From Patiria miniata (lineage: Eukaryota; Echinodermata; Asteroidea; Valvatida; Asterinidae): 64,000 bases of DNA. Shown here piece after piece: positions 1 to 64,000 of this stretch (its first letter is position 1; every line of letters begins with the position of its first letter). Below the pieces are notes generated by a model that had not been told where the DNA came from, searched no databases, and saw only the letters and a list, made by a program, of their open reading frames with translations. Location of the stretch: contig NW_024037069.1 of assembly GCF_015706575.1 (NCBI RefSeq), forward strand, positions 40,011,315 to 40,075,314, in the 5' to 3' direction. A program made the position numbers and the translations under genes.

Positions 1-1336
1 ATCCAAGCTTGAAAAAGGTTTTTAAAAAATGCATCGCTGCATCAGTTCCAGAACTTTGCTCGACAAGAGGCCGACTATTTTTTTTTTTGGGGGGGGGGGG
101 TCGCCTGAATAGTTAGACATTAACGCCTATCAAATGTCCCCCCCCCCCTCCCGTCACTTCAAAAGTGACAATCCCCACGTCTTGGGTGGGGTAGCCCGGG
201 GGGGGGGGGGGTTGAAACAATTGATAGACGCATTATGCTGGCATATAGTTGGGTGCTTTTGGTGAATTTGCTTTATCAGTTGATAGCACAAACTTGTAGT
301 GATCGATCAGTCCCGTAGGAAGTTCGAAGTCTTAGACTTTTACTTCCCTTTTCTAAATCAAACTTCCAGAGCTGTCAGTTTGAAAAAAAAGGTGATTGAC
401 CGATAGTAGCTCAATCGATCGATGTCAGCACGATCAACCAGTATCACAGCAAGATCAGACCAATTGCACTGGGCTATCAACCAATAGCTCAGGAACAACG
501 ATTGCGCTAAATAATTACATTTTTATGTATGTCATTGAGAAAAACCCAGTACAGAACAGAGAGATACATTAAAATGTTGATGTGAACACTTTAAAATGAT
601 CGCAACTTTACCCTGTCACCAAAAGGAGGTGCAATTAATCATACATGCATTACAAGTAGTGTTTTGTCATAGTTGGTCTTGGGGCTTGTCACTATTAATT
701 CTTACAATAAAATGGCATCATAGTGACCACGTCCTGAGCGAATTGTTGCCAAAATTGGCCCAGTATAACAAAAAGAAAAAGAGAACAATTCCCTTTCAAC
801 GTTAAAAAACTTGATGACGGGCTTATTCTTTATCTTAATAATTCCTGGCATCATGATGTCGTGATATTTATCACACAGTTTACGAAAGCTAATCTCAACG
901 TGGACTAAATAAAATGTATGAAACCTTTGCATTTATTAGTTGCCTGGGCAACCTGAAATTATAGTGTTCATTGCAGCATGCCAGTTGATGAGTTTTCCCA
1001 TGCATCAACTCACATTAAATGTCATGAAGGTTTAGGCTACATACGTGAACATGTTTAGTTGGTCACACATTGTCAATGTACATTACAACATGTACATGTA
1101 CAGTAGCACTAATCAAATGCGTACAGTGCCCATGCTTTTGATGAAGATAAAAATATCGGGTGTGTTAGATCACAAAAACAATTTGGAGGAAGACAGATCA
1201 TTGGAAATCAATTTCCCATTTGAAATGTTGGCGAGAGGAATCAGAGGATGTTTCACAGTCATGATGGGATGGACCAAGTCCCCCAAAATCCACCAAAATG
1301 GGGGGATGGATTTTGATGGATTTGGGGTGGACAGGA
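1..1336. other. Upstream non-coding DNA
   Basis: No gene or recognisable element was found. Poly(G) or poly(C) tracts of 11-14 bases occur at about 89-100, 138-148 and 198-211. The short open frames here lack codon structure and homology by eye. Confidence 0.5.
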
Positions 1337-1504
1337 AAAAAAGTGGACCCCAAAGAGACTAACCATAGATCAATTGCCTGTGAGGGTCCAACGGCAAACC
1401 ACATTATTGGCATGCAAATAAAAAAAGTGGACCCCAAAGAGACTAACCATAGATCAATTGCCTGTGAGGGTCCAACGGCAAACCACATTATTGGCATGCA
1501 AATA
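1337..1504. repeat. 84-bp tandem duplication
   Basis: Two apparently identical 84-bp units lie head to tail (1337-1420 and 1421-1504). Because 84 is divisible by three, open frames on both strands read through both units and give a false impression of a repeated peptide. Confidence 0.95.
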
Positions 1505-3000
1505 ATTAGACTACTCTACCTTCTTTTCCCCTTAAAAAATATTAAGCTAAAATGACAAATTTATGGGTTTTTTTTTACACTGGGGGGGGGGGGGGGGTGG
1601 TCTGCCCCTCCCCTTACAGATCTCTGAAATGTAATGCCAGAAATTTCATAAAGTTTGTGAAATTTGGTACATTTCTATTTCATATGATTTTGCAAGTTTG
1701 GATCAACTACAAGTACAATGGAAAGCCACCCATGTTACTGTGCACATGTTTATAACGCACACATGGATCATGGGTTTACTGCCCTAATGACACTTGATTA
1801 CAAGCGTAAGATGTACATGTTCGTTTGTAGTTCATTCTAGACGTTGCCAAATACTCTTGAAAATGCTCTGCAGTGCCTCTTCATTTGAAATATGTACATG
1901 CGCAATTGAGCAGTGGGAACATTTCCAGTTTAGTTTGTGCACTATTGGTTTTTGGTAATGTACATGTAAAAGGTTATTAATGCAATATACCTAAGGGGCG
2001 TGGCTCATGGGCATTGCCAGGATGGGGCAAGGGGGCTTCCCCCCTCCCCCACCCCCGGAAAAGCCTAAAAAAAATAAAAGGGGGGGGGGTGTGAAGTCAC
2101 ATTTGCTATTAATTTTACATTTAATAAAATGGGCGTCTGTAGGGGTGCCAATGGAGAAGGGGTGGGTAAATGTCCCCGCCCACCCTCGAAAAAATTAGAA
2201 ATTGAGAATATGCTAGAGGAAGTACAAGGATTTTTTTGGGAAAATGTGCTTTCTCCCCCCCCCCCCCCCCCCCATGGCGTGGCTCAACAGACCGATCCAG
2301 TAAGCCCCGCCCACTGCACATGCACACAATTAATACATGCTCCTCTCTAATGACACGCTGCATGTTCCAGCCGTGCGTGTCATACGCGCGTGCACGCATG
2401 TCAGACTCTTTTGCACCCATGTCGGACATAAAACACGGCTGTGACTGGTCAGAACACCATGGGGTGTTGCGTAATAGTGAATCGGTCCATTGGGAAGTAC
2501 ACAATATACATTTGTACATGGACACAACACACATGTATGTATTGTTGGATCAGCTATAACACCAATTTGAAATATCTTGTAAGCTGTGCATGTCATGGTA
2601 TGCAAGTGGTATCATTAACACTATGTGAGTCTAACAAATGCATTTCACAAATGAACTTGGGGGCGCTTCAGAATAGTCGAAATTGTTTTGACCCAACCAC
2701 CGATTTTTAAATGTTGAATGACTATACACTGAAGAACAAAGGAATGCTTCAAATGAAGCAGATATATTACAATGTAGGTCAGTGCTCTCCCAGCTCAGGA
2801 GTTTTCAATGGCTTTTCCGGGCCTGCGCCTCCAGCGTGCAACTTTGTAGTTGAAACAGATGGAAATTAACAAGCACACAAAACTTTGTACAATGTTTCCG
2901 TTTTCTAAGACACTATATTTAAAAGAAACAAAAGAGGTTATTTTGGCTTTGTTATGATAAGCTTTTGCTGTGTCCAAAAGTGTTGTAGATCCGCGGGATC
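1505..3000. other. Non-coding DNA with long G/C tracts
   Basis: The stretch holds a G tract at 1582-1597, a G tract at 2080-2089 and a 19-base C tract at 2255-2273. No gene was recognised. Confidence 0.5.
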
Positions 3001-3020
3001 TCGCACAAAAATACATGCGT

Positions 3021-3031
3021 GATGGCGGCCA
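3021..3031 (+). promoter_or_regulatory. YY1-like motif GATGGCGGCCA, candidate USP7 promoter region
   Basis: GATGGCGGCCATGTT matches the core of the YY1 site (AAGATGGCGGC), which often sits just after transcription starts. It lies about 1.3 kb upstream of the first visible USP7 exon. No first exon with the right phase was found next to it: the GTGAGT donor at 3096 leaves two bases after the ATG frame, while one is needed. Confidence 0.3.
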
Positions 3032-3749
3032 TGTTTATCGCAAAAATGTGTCAGCCCTGCACTAGTCTTCAATTCAAGCCTTGTTTCACTGCTGAGTGAG
3101 TGCCATTGACGTACCGAACCGTGTTGTACTGCCGTAATGGCCTGCTCGTGTCGTACCGGAAAAAAAAACCCTGACCATTCCCGACTTGTAATAAAGTAAG
3201 TCTACTTCAATGTTTACGCTAAACCCAACCTCGTCCCCATATGCTTGAAGGGTCACTCATGCGATCTCCCCATTTATCTACCGCTGGAACGAGGTCGATT
3301 TTTCTATTACCTTAATTGAAAACTGAATTTCGATTTTCAGTTATTTCCTTTGACCCACCCGCCCACAATTTCGAAAAAAAGGTAGAATGTTTTTAACATT
3401 GACTATTCTGAATGCCCCCTTAATTGCATAAATTATGACAATGTCATTAACTCCCACGCAACGCATTAATTCCGCTATTGTGCACGCTTTAGATTAAACG
3501 AAAGGTGTTCAGTCAGTACATGTATGTTGTAATAAACTTGTGAGGTGTGGCTTCCTGGCTGGAGTGCAAAGTTAATTTAGACATTCATGGGGACTTGGGC
3601 CACACAGAAAAAAAAATGTGTGCGCTTTTCTCCCAATGTGCTCAAAGGTTTTCAAAGTATTAACAATCATACAATGTACATGACGATGTAGATTGACTCA
3701 TGTCTGTTTGTTCCTTGTACGTATGGAATTGTCTCGCCCTAAGATGAGG

Positions 3750-3822
3750 TGTTACATGTACATGTACTGTACATGTACATGTAGTTCTGTGTAGGCTACA
3801 TGTACATATACATGTACATGTA
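3750..3822. repeat. TACATG-type simple repeat
   Basis: Runs of the palindromic unit ACATGT/TACATG occur around 3750-3782 and 3797-3822. The same hexamer recurs throughout the window. Confidence 0.75.
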
Positions 3823-4350
3823 CCAGGCGTAGGCATGATAGTTGGACTATTTTAAGAGGATTTCCTATTTTCTTCTTCTTCCATTTCCGAATTCCTTCTT
3901 TTTTTCCTAGAAAATTTCCTCCATTTTCAGCATTCTGTACTTCAGACATTACTCAGGACATTTTGCCTATTTTTTTCCTGAGGATCAAAAACATGTACAT
4001 GTATCATGCCTAATGCACATTTTGTATTTCTTATTGGTACCTAATACTACGTGTACCAACTATAATGCTTGAAAAAAGCTAGACAACACTGGAGTTGTGC
4101 CCAAGGTCACACCCAATGTCAGGATCTTCAGGGCAGCTGCTTGAAAATTTGTTTGTATAAATATTGGTAAAATATAGACCATGTGCCATTTGAAAAAAAC
4201 AATGACAACAACACCCAAAATCATTTCTTGGGTCATATCTTCACTTCAAGCTCTGCCTACAAGCATCTGGCCTTGAAAGAATCATCCTTTTCCACCAGCT
4301 CCCCCATCATTCTCAACTGACCGCTTCCCTGTACCTTTTCCTCGTTTCAG

Positions 4351-33214
<28,864 letters not shown>

Positions 33215-34984
33215 TCCCTGTAGCCTCCGATTCCTCCCGTAGCTTACCAACCCCTCCCCGCCAGTTTCAAGGTATAACCTTCTAGAAAATTGTCTCAACA
33301 CTCGAAATACATGAATTTATAACATTCACGTAGTTTTGATCAAACAAAAAAATAGTAGTCAGACTCAGATATTTTACCAACCCATTTGCCTGAACTTTTT
33401 TCCGAAGATGTGGAAAATTCTTGCATTTATATTCTCAAAAAGATGAACTCCTACGTATTTGTCACCAATCGGTGGAAGTGCTACAAGCACCGTAAAATTA
33501 TCTGATATGTCACGCAGGTTAGTATGATCTGTGCATAGTCTGGACATATCTTAGATTTCAGGTTCAGAGAGAATCCTGAGCAATCGGTCATTGTACATTC
33601 TCGATATCTTTTGCTTTGCGTTCAAATCCTGATCAGTAGAACTAAACTAATTAGGCCTATCGTTGTCCTGTCGAAGGAATGGAAAATCTCAGCCGCTATA
33701 CATGTACAGTCTATGTGCAATGGGGTTTTGATCTGATACAAGACAAATACAGATGAGTCGTGTATTCATTTTATAAGAGGTTAAGCGCTGTAATATAAAC
33801 GTGTACATGCACAGTTTCAGTTTTCAGGTTATAGGTTATGATTCTAAAAATGAAACGCAAGATTTTGTAACATGGCGTGGAAGCTGTTTATTTGGGATGG
33901 GAATCTCTGCATTCTTTTGGGGATTTTTTTTTTCTCCATTTCTCGGTTACTCAAACAAATATCTCGCACCTTTTATCGCAGCAACAAACAGTGTGTATAC
34001 AGTGAGAGCATTGAACAGGGCATGTACCCAAATAGACTGGTGGTAGTGATGTGGTGGCCCATGCCAAACTGATCACTATTGTGTCCATTGGTTGCCAGAC
34101 CAAGATGGCTGTATTAATAGCTCAAGTCCTTTATCACAAATTTTGTCATTCTTGTTTCACATCTGTCTTTTCTCTCTGTCCACTTTTGTCTGCTTCTGTG
34201 TATTTACTCAATTCCGACTAAGAAAATGGGGGAAATTATTACCTTTTTGTGGGAGTGTATACTCTTTTTTCCCCCCACAATTTCTCTCACCAATACATTC
34301 TTAACATTAATCTACAACCTTTCAAATGAATTTCATCTGCAAGTTGCTTTGCAGTTATTTCAGGCAAGTTTACATCACACAACGTCCAAAACAGAAAGTG
34401 AATGAACAGCCTACGATTTGGCCATGCAAAGAAACGGATAATTTTTACAGTAATGACTGTGAGTACAAGTCTCTGCCCGGTTAGTGTGAATCTCTGAACG
34501 AACCTTTGAAAGAGCCATTGAAAATGTTGATGCTGCTGGTCTCATTTTTCAAGACACTAATTTATTCTCATATTAAAATGTATCGTTGGATAAAGAGGCA
34601 CGGAATCCAAGCAAAAGTCTGGAATCGAGACAATTTGGGTGAAACATTTTAGACGTCGCTGTCACAATATTTAATCTACATACCACTATTTTCCAATCAT
34701 ATGAAACCTGATTCTGTGAACTGAATGTTGTTTGTTTAATGCTTTTTTTTATTCATTTTCCCAAAAATAATTGACACGTGACACTTTTCTTGTTGGGGGC
34801 GAATGGCTCTAAAACAAGTTTAACAGACCACAAAATAAATTGGGTGGTCAGATTTAAATATGGAGGTTAAACTTGCACCAACAATTGATAATTTTATCTT
34901 AAATTTGACAGTAAGCCGTCAGCTTTAAGAAAACTCCACTGTTAATATTCGGCAATTTGCCGGGATAGCCCACAAAAGTCTTTC

Positions 34985-35197
34985 GACTTATTTTCAGTGG
35001 GGTCCCTTGGTAGAAGATGTGGAAGGCAATTACAGTTTTAGTGGTTGGGAGGAAAACCCCAGAATGATATTCTGGGGAAAACTCACAGAATCAGGCAGGG
35101 ACTGAAAAACCAATCCACATGTTGGCCCAGGCGGGGTTCGAACCCGGGACACAGCGGTGCAAGGCGAGAAAAGAACTGCTACACCAACCTGACTCCC
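34985..35197 (-). mobile_element. tRNA-derived SINE, minus strand
   Basis: The minus strand shows GTTGGTGTAGCAGTTC and a perfect B box GGTTCGAACCC, followed by GATTGGTTTTTCAGTCCC. A fragment with a matching body lies at about 61480-61553. Confidence 0.75.
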
Positions 35198-36053
35198 CCA
35201 TTGTCCGTTTTGTTTACTTTGTGTTAACTAAGTAAAGAGGGTAAGTCCTTTTGAAGCATATAACATAACTTTAATTAGCAATGAGCAAAAAAAAAAAAAG
35301 ATCCCACTTGTTTTATACTCTGTACATAAAGATATGTCCACATGGTCGACGCCATTTCAGTTTTCAAAGAAATTAATTTATAATTGCGGGGATTAAAGTG
35401 CTTTAGAAAAAATACACTATACTATTATTGAATTGCCAAAAAAAAAAAAAAAGAAGAAAACAGAGAGACGTGAACGTTCTCGCAAATCTAACCAACGAAA
35501 ATAGTCTGTATATAAAGTGTAGATTTTTTTTTTTAATATACATTTTTTTTCTTGGTGTGGGTCGGTATTCCCTTGTTATTGTATTTAAACAGTGAAAAAA
35601 ACGAGGCATATTAAAAGCAGCCAACTCGTCTTGTAGGTCATTTGCAGCACAGTACACGTCATTTGTCTGATAATTTTGTAGCTGTGCACGGTTTTGATCA
35701 TTTTTTTTAAATTTTTGATGATCCACCAAAAAAACGCAACTGCTAACCCCTATCAGTAGCCACAAATTTCCAGTAGCAGAAATTATGCCAATTACTTTCC
35801 ATTTTCCGCAATTTCTAGTCACGGTAATCTCCTTAGAGCAGAGAAATTAAATCACTTTCACTTTAAGAAGTATGTCATGTCCGTGTAGTTGATGTCAACT
35901 GGAAATGGCTTCAAAAACTTAACAGTTGGTTTCACGAAGAAAACCAACACCTTAGTTAAGCGTTTTGCACCGTTAGCACAAACCACCGCCTTTTGTCGAT
36001 CTAAACTTGAAGTATGCAAGAAAAGGAAAATATTGTCATTTTTTTTCTTCACT

Positions 36054-36227
36054 CAGTGAAATCTCGATACGTCAAACTCTGATAACTCAAAACAACTGTT
36101 TAGTCAAACAAAGAATCCATTCTCTTCAGTAGTATAACAATGATATACAACCCTGCTTAACTAAAAGTCTGCTCAAGTCAGATACTGAACCTGTTCCCTT
36201 GAGGTTTGACTTATCAAGATTTCACTG
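36054..36227. mobile_element. Pogo-like MITE
   Basis: A 174-bp element with inverted ends CAGTGAAATCTCGATA and CAGTGAAATCTTGATA, and matching GTCAAAC words next to them. The CAGTGAAA-TCGATAAGTC style is that of pogo/Tigger elements. TA follows on the right side only. Confidence 0.65.
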
Positions 36228-36980
36228 TAATTTCAAACTCATTGGCATTACACAAATGTACTTTATGATTTTTTCCATTTAAAAAAAAAATGTATTTGCC
36301 ACAAATCTCTTTGAAAAATTGGTCTCTTTCCCACTGTTCGTTATTTGTATGACACCTGAACAAGTTTGTGAACGGCTTCAGTGGTCTTGCGTCGTAAGAT
36401 ATGCATGTGATTAAGTTGCGTTGAATTGTGAACAAGTGGAACCTGGATACAAATTCTAATGAGACATCTTTTCTCCCTTTGTTTTTCTAGTCCAATAATC
36501 TCCAGATTTTTTCTGTGAAACTGGCAGAAAAACAAGTTTTACCATCTTTGCTTTTGTGTCGTAAAACTTCATTGTCGTTGCCAGTTTCAGAGACAACATT
36601 GTGACTGAAGCATTTTTTTGGGTCTGTTTTCCTTGTCCTGTTAAGTGTTTGTATTTGATTGTCGGAGTTTCTTGGATTTGATTGTATTCCTTCCAGAGTT
36701 TTTCTATGCATATTAACCTTTTTTGTTATGCTTTCATCAGAAATATGAAGTTTTTGTTTTTATCCCAGTTCAATTTAGTACCACGTGGTAAGCCTGTTTC
36801 TTCTAATACATTGCCAAAAAAAGAAAGAAAAAAAATGTTGAAATCGGGATGAAAATCATTGGCCAACTAGATTTTGGCTTACTAAAAGTCATGTCAAAAT
36901 TATTATTGAAGCAGAAACAATGGCCTTATGTCAAATTGTGGTATTTATTTTCCTTGCAAACCAGAACTTGTTGGTGTTAA

Positions 36981-37495
36981 AGAGAATGTACAACATTTGC
37001 TTTTGCTGCAATTTTCAGAAATAAATGGATTTGGAGGATTAGCATGTTATAGCAAAAATTGTTAAACTGACTTGTTTCACGTTTTGGACTAGTAGATGAT
37101 GGAAAAACCAAGAAAACCAATCATGTTCTTGTAGTCTGGTTCCCTGACTCCACTTAAGATTAAACGGAGCAATTTATAGACTGGTGGAATTGTAAGGTCA
37201 GAGAATCAGTCTAGTAGGCTTGTACCATTTCGCAGGTGTGTAAACAATTGCAAAGTAAATGCGGAATAACTAAATATGAAAAAATTAGGAGCAGTTTTTG
37301 AAAAAAGCCAGTTTTCTCCAACGCTGGTCGGCTGACCAGCGTTGGAAAAATACAAGTTTTCTTGAAAATGTCAGCTCACCAGGAGCCACGATTTTAATGG
37401 ATGCTTTGGACTGTCATTCCCTAACAATATAGTGAGATATTTCGTGATAATTTGATCATTTCGTTTTTTGATGTTTGCAAATGTTGTTTTTCCCT
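36981..37495 (-). mobile_element. TTAA-flanked MITE family A, copy 2
   Basis: Length 515 bp, collinear in reverse with 14023-14539, with TTAA on each side (36977-36980, 37496-37499). Its internal palindrome at 37318-37345 has one central mismatch. Confidence 0.88.
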
Positions 37496-37964
37496 TTAAT
37501 ATATTAGTTATGTCAACTAAATTTGAAGTTTTCAAGATCAGATATGTAGACGCTGCTTTTCATTCAACTTTCACGATGAGGAACTCTTTGAAATGATGCT
37601 GGTTCAGTTTTTGACTCTTGAATGGTGGAACCTTTCGACCTGTCACAGTTCTTGACTTAAAGTTTGTTTTCCCTTCAAAAGGAGAGTACAAAATTTTCTA
37701 ATGCTTCTGTAGGTGTGCAATATGACCCAAAATTCTGGATTTTCACAGCATTATGACACCGTGCAACACACTTATATTACCTCTGCCCTCACTTCCCACA
37801 AGTGCCCTTCACAAAAATGCACATTTTCGGAATGACTACAGTTCCTCCGTTTTCATTTCAACTGCACACAAGTAGACACAGCGAATCCCCCCCCCCTCCC
37901 CCCCCAAAAAAAAATCTTTGAAATATGGTGCGAGTATTTAACGTAAGCAGCACTCACACACGCA

Positions 37965-38015
37965 AAGTATTATACATGTACATGTCCGTGTATGTATATG
38001 TATATATTATAATTT
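37965..38015. repeat. TA/TG-rich simple repeat
   Basis: TACATGTACATG followed by alternating TGTATATGTATATAT. Confidence 0.7.
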
Positions 38016-38212
38016 CATTCTTAATACGGTTTGATTTAGATCATTATGTTAGCTTTTTTATATTGCACATTTGGTTAATTATTTAATGACCTGATGAGAC
38101 AGTTCGTTAGACTGAGTTCAAACGGCAGATGTTCGGTGCACATGTAGACCGTTTTTGTTTTGGCTGGCTTATTTTTGGCTCAGTTCATTAATATATTTGT
38201 ATTGTAATTGTA

Positions 38213-38218
38213 AATAAA
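38213..38218 (+). terminator. Candidate polyadenylation signal AATAAA
   Basis: A canonical AATAAA lies in an AT-rich setting about 5 kb after the USP7 stop codon, with no coding exon in between. It is one of several AATAAA in the area, so its use is an inference. Confidence 0.3.
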
Positions 38219-38240
38219 GTGAGGTTATTAATTAATTATG

Positions 38241-40240
38241 ATGTAATAGACGCTGAGAACAGTGGGATTAAAAAACAAAAGTGGTAAACCAAAATGGTAT
38301 AGACCGATATTTGGGATTAGAAAATGATTTCAATTTTTTGTTTGTTTAATTGTAATAAAAAATCACCTTGTAAATGTGAGACATTGAAAGATTACTTTAA
38401 GGTGTCATTTTTTTTGTTTTATGGCTCCAAATAAAAAAAAAATCGGAAAGGCATGAGCCTTTTCAAGATCTCTTTCTCATCAACCTCCCCCCCCCACCAT
38501 AAATTTCAAAACCATCAAACATGCATAATATTGTGGGGATTTTTTCACTGAGAACTACACTCGACCAAAAAAGAAAGCCCCCCCCCCCCACCTTCGAATG
38601 TTTTTTGTCTAAGTCAAAAACTACTGAGTACCTCTTACTCATTAAGGACTAATCTGTACAGAAATTCTTCAGCAATCCAGCCATACTCTTTATTTGGCCC
38701 AAAACAGTGACAATTTGTACAAAATTATGCAATTGAGGACAAATGATACCGACAACTGATCAGTCGTAATTTGAGCAAGATGTGCCCTGGAGTTTTTGAG
38801 TTCTACAAAAAAAAGTATTAGGAGGGGACTTGCTTTTTTGGTCGAGTGTATCTGAAATGCCATGATTTGATGTGAATTCGCATTAGGCTTTTATACGAGT
38901 CGCCATTGCTGCTGAACAAGGAAGTCGCGTCGGCACATGAGGCTGCGAGGCGAACTACTCCGCTCATTTGACTCGCAACTTTATATCGTCAAGGGCGTCA
39001 ATCGCTTCTCAAATAATAATAATAATAATAATTCATTCATTTATAAAGCGCAAATTCCAATATGATTTTGTTCAAATGCGCTTCAAATTCTCAAAAGTGG
39101 GGCGACCGGGCGACATGCTTTGATCAGCAGTAATGCGAGCGCCCCGGATAATTTTGATTGTAGACGCTCTGTGGTGCGATCTGAGGCAATTTCTGACCAC
39201 TTAAACCACTTTTTTGAGCAAAAGATCTAAAAAAAAAACATTATTTCCGAGTTCGGAGTAATTGAATCAGCTATTCTGAGCTATAGAATCATGTAGGCTA
39301 TTTATTCGGGGACAAAAAAGTGGGGGGGGGGGGGGGGGGGGGGGCAAACGATATGGGCTTGTCTCCCCTTCCACCCCCCACCGATTGACGCCCATGTAGT
39401 ACCGTGCACGATCATTTGTTGAGACAGAGGGTGAATCCCCTTCCCACCCTGGCCACTTGCTCTATGATGATGCATATGCACACTCGAGACTATTGTTACC
39501 AGTTACCTGAGATTGCTGGAACACAATGAACGACTCGGGGGGGGGGGGGGGGTGCTCTACCCGTGCTATAAAGACTTGCAGCTCGGTCAACTGAGCAAAG
39601 TCGATAGCCTGGTCCACATGACGGAGGCCTGGTCAAAAACTGGACCTTTGATTGAATTCAACTGAAGTTTTGAATTCGAAATATGTCCGTGTCCAGCCCC
39701 AACCCCTTTTCCTGTCTTTCAGAAACGCTTCGGGACCGCTGAATATTTAGTTCACTTACCGATTTCCATCACGCTATTGAGTATTGGCTTTGCATTATGC
39801 CCCTACAGATCGCGATTCAAATTGTTTCGAGAGGTAAAGTTTTTAAATTAATTTCCATTTAATTTAAACTGCTTCCATACTCCAAACAAACGAATTTTTT
39901 ATTTATATAGAGCGATATAGATTTATTTAGATGTTCTTCCCTCATTTGTAAAGTTATTATCAGGCATCGGTAAATAATTAAACTGTTCAAAGAAGATGAC
40001 TAATAATCATCCCAGCACAGATCATCATACCACGGAGGCTATCCTACCTCCATGATCATACGCATAAAAAGTCAGCATAATTGATGTCAATCACAGTCTC
40101 AAGTCTGTGTAGGCCCCAACGGCCCCAGTCACTTTGTTAGTAATGCGGTCATTGTGTGAAGCCTTTGAAGTTGATCAGTGACAGTTATTTTCATAGTGTG
40201 ACAGTTACATTCCACAACCACGTCTGTCAAGATGACGTGC
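38241..40240. other. Intergenic DNA between USP7 and TMEM184
   Basis: No coding region was found. It contains a 23-base poly(G) at 39322-39344, a 16-base poly(G) at 39537-39552, and an (ATA)n-headed retroposon-like tail near 39005-39090. Both genes point the same way. Confidence 0.6.
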
Positions 40241-40262
40241 ACCTGCTGCGTGCATAATGCAC

Positions 40263-40272
40263 TGCGCATGCG
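40263..40272 (+). promoter_or_regulatory. NRF1-type site TGCGCATGCG upstream of TMEM184
   Basis: The palindromic TGCGCATGCG is the core of the NRF1 consensus and lies about 250 bp upstream of the TMEM184 start codon. Its position just before a CpG-rich first exon fits a CpG-type housekeeping promoter without a TATA box. Confidence 0.5.
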
Positions 40273-40524
40273 TAATCACGCCGCGTGTGAATTTAGTCGG
40301 GTACCCTCTATATGGTATGCGATAATGAAACCATACAGGTCCGGGGTTAAGACCTATCGGCTGATAAAATATTTATCGAAATATTTTTATCCGCCGCTGT
40401 GTACATATGTGACAAATTAACCTTCTATTTTGGCCTTATTTAATCATAGTCACATTTCGATATGCATCTTCTAAGTACAGGCAATCCTTACTAATCCTAT
40501 CCACGCGATTTTTAGAAAGTCATT

Positions 40525-63415
<22,891 letters not shown>

Positions 63416-64000
63416 GTATGGCTCTAGTCTTTGTCAAGAGTGACCGATTTGCATAGTAGTCATGGTAGTGCGCCCTCACATAACTGGCTATAACCTACTT
63501 TTGAAAGATTGTTGCATCCTTATGCCACTTTGTTCATCACGCATTATCTCAATGAAGGTCAGTCATTGCAAAATGTTAAAAGACATGAATCTTAATTGGA
63601 CTGCGAAACGTTTCCAATTTTGTTAGGAAATACTTTAAAAATGTTCTTGGCTCTCCATAGGCTTTGTATACAACCACTGAAGTGGCATCTAAATTCTAAA
63701 TTCTTTTCTCAATTTTAGTTACTTGCACAAGCTAATGTCTTTTGAAGCCTGCGGGGGCGTGGGCGTGGCCGTCTTATGCAAATTAAATTGTTGGTTTGAA
63801 TTATTCATTACATGGAAAAGCACAGCAACTTCAGATTCAATGGGTTAAGAGCTCCTTGACATAAATAGCCACTGCTTTCCTTGTGTGCACATACAATGTA
63901 CTTGAAAGCTAAGCCAATCAGATCACATGGAAGGAAGCTACATTTAATTCAAACACTGATTCAAACACAGGCCATCCCTGCTGTAACGGCTACCCTGATT
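63416..64000. other. TMEM184 intron 6 to window end
   Basis: Mostly intron. ACACAG at 63965-63970 with an open frame after it (AIPAVTATLI) could be the start of the next exon, but too little is visible to decide. Confidence 0.35.

Larger units (their letters stand above)
33215..38240 (+). other. Probable USP7 3' untranslated and downstream region
   Basis: No coding region is supported here. The sequence is AT-rich and contains a SINE on the minus strand (34985-35197), a pogo-like MITE (36054-36227) and a TTAA-flanked MITE (36981-37495). An AATAAA at 38213-38218 follows a T-rich stretch and is the best candidate for a distal polyadenylation signal; an earlier AATAAA near 34832 is an alternative. 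The true transcript end cannot be fixed from sequence. Confidence 0.4.

Noticed and set aside
2121..2605. Overlapping open frames on both strands rich in Pro, Gly and Cys
   Set aside because: They are driven by the poly(C)/poly(G) tracts and show no coding signature.
3022..3095. Candidate USP7 first exon beginning ATGGCGGCC with donor GTGAGT
   Set aside because: It leaves two bases before the intron, whereas the next exon needs one; joining it would break the USP7 frame.
3136..3195. Second candidate first exon beginning ATGGCCTGC with donor GTAAGT
   Set aside because: The phase is again wrong for the exon at 4351, and the predicted residues do not resemble a USP7 N-terminus.
35403..35822. 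139-codon minus-strand frame downstream of USP7
   Set aside because: It contains low-complexity Lys- and Phe-rich ends from A/T runs and shows no recognisable domain; it is probably chance.

Overview
The window is nuclear DNA from an animal with many introns. Two conserved genes lie on the + strand and can be read exon by exon with GT-AG splicing and consistent phase. The base composition, abundant TACATG runs, tRNA-derived SINEs, CR1/L2-like LINE tails and many short inverted-repeat elements suggest a marine invertebrate, plausibly an invertebrate deuterostome. The species cannot be fixed from the sequence alone.

Region 1 (about 4.35-33.2 kb) is an orthologue of USP7 (HAUSP), the ubiquitin-specific protease. 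Thirty-three coding exons join without a frame break into 1,094 residues plus a stop, against about 1,102 in human USP7. They give an acidic N-terminus, the MATH/TRAF substrate-binding domain, the Cys/His/Asp catalytic domain, the ubiquitin-like repeats and the activating C-terminal tail. Only the short first exon with the start codon is missing or not recognisable. The 3' untranslated region may run to an AATAAA near 38.21 kb.

Region 2 (40.5 kb to the window end) is a TMEM184-family gene (OST-alpha/Solute_trans_a fold, seven membrane segments). Six coding exons give 391 residues. The gene continues past the right edge. A perfect NRF1-type site lies about 250 bp upstream of its ATG. Intron 1 is almost 10 kb and holds a hierarchical minisatellite.

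The introns and the intergenic stretch are crowded with mobile elements: tRNA-derived SINEs, 3' ends of LINEs, mariner-like and pogo-like MITEs, foldbacks, and two families of roughly 505-535 bp elements flanked by TTAA. Both TTAA families carry an internal palindrome whose arms differ between copies yet stay self-complementary. Other notable structures are a triplicated exon end carrying the USP7 catalytic histidine, a partial duplicate of another USP7 exon, a nested transposon stack with a 58-bp duplication around a SINE, and minisatellites with higher-order periods of 170 bp and 132 bp. No tRNA or rRNA gene, CRISPR array or bacterial-type operon was seen.
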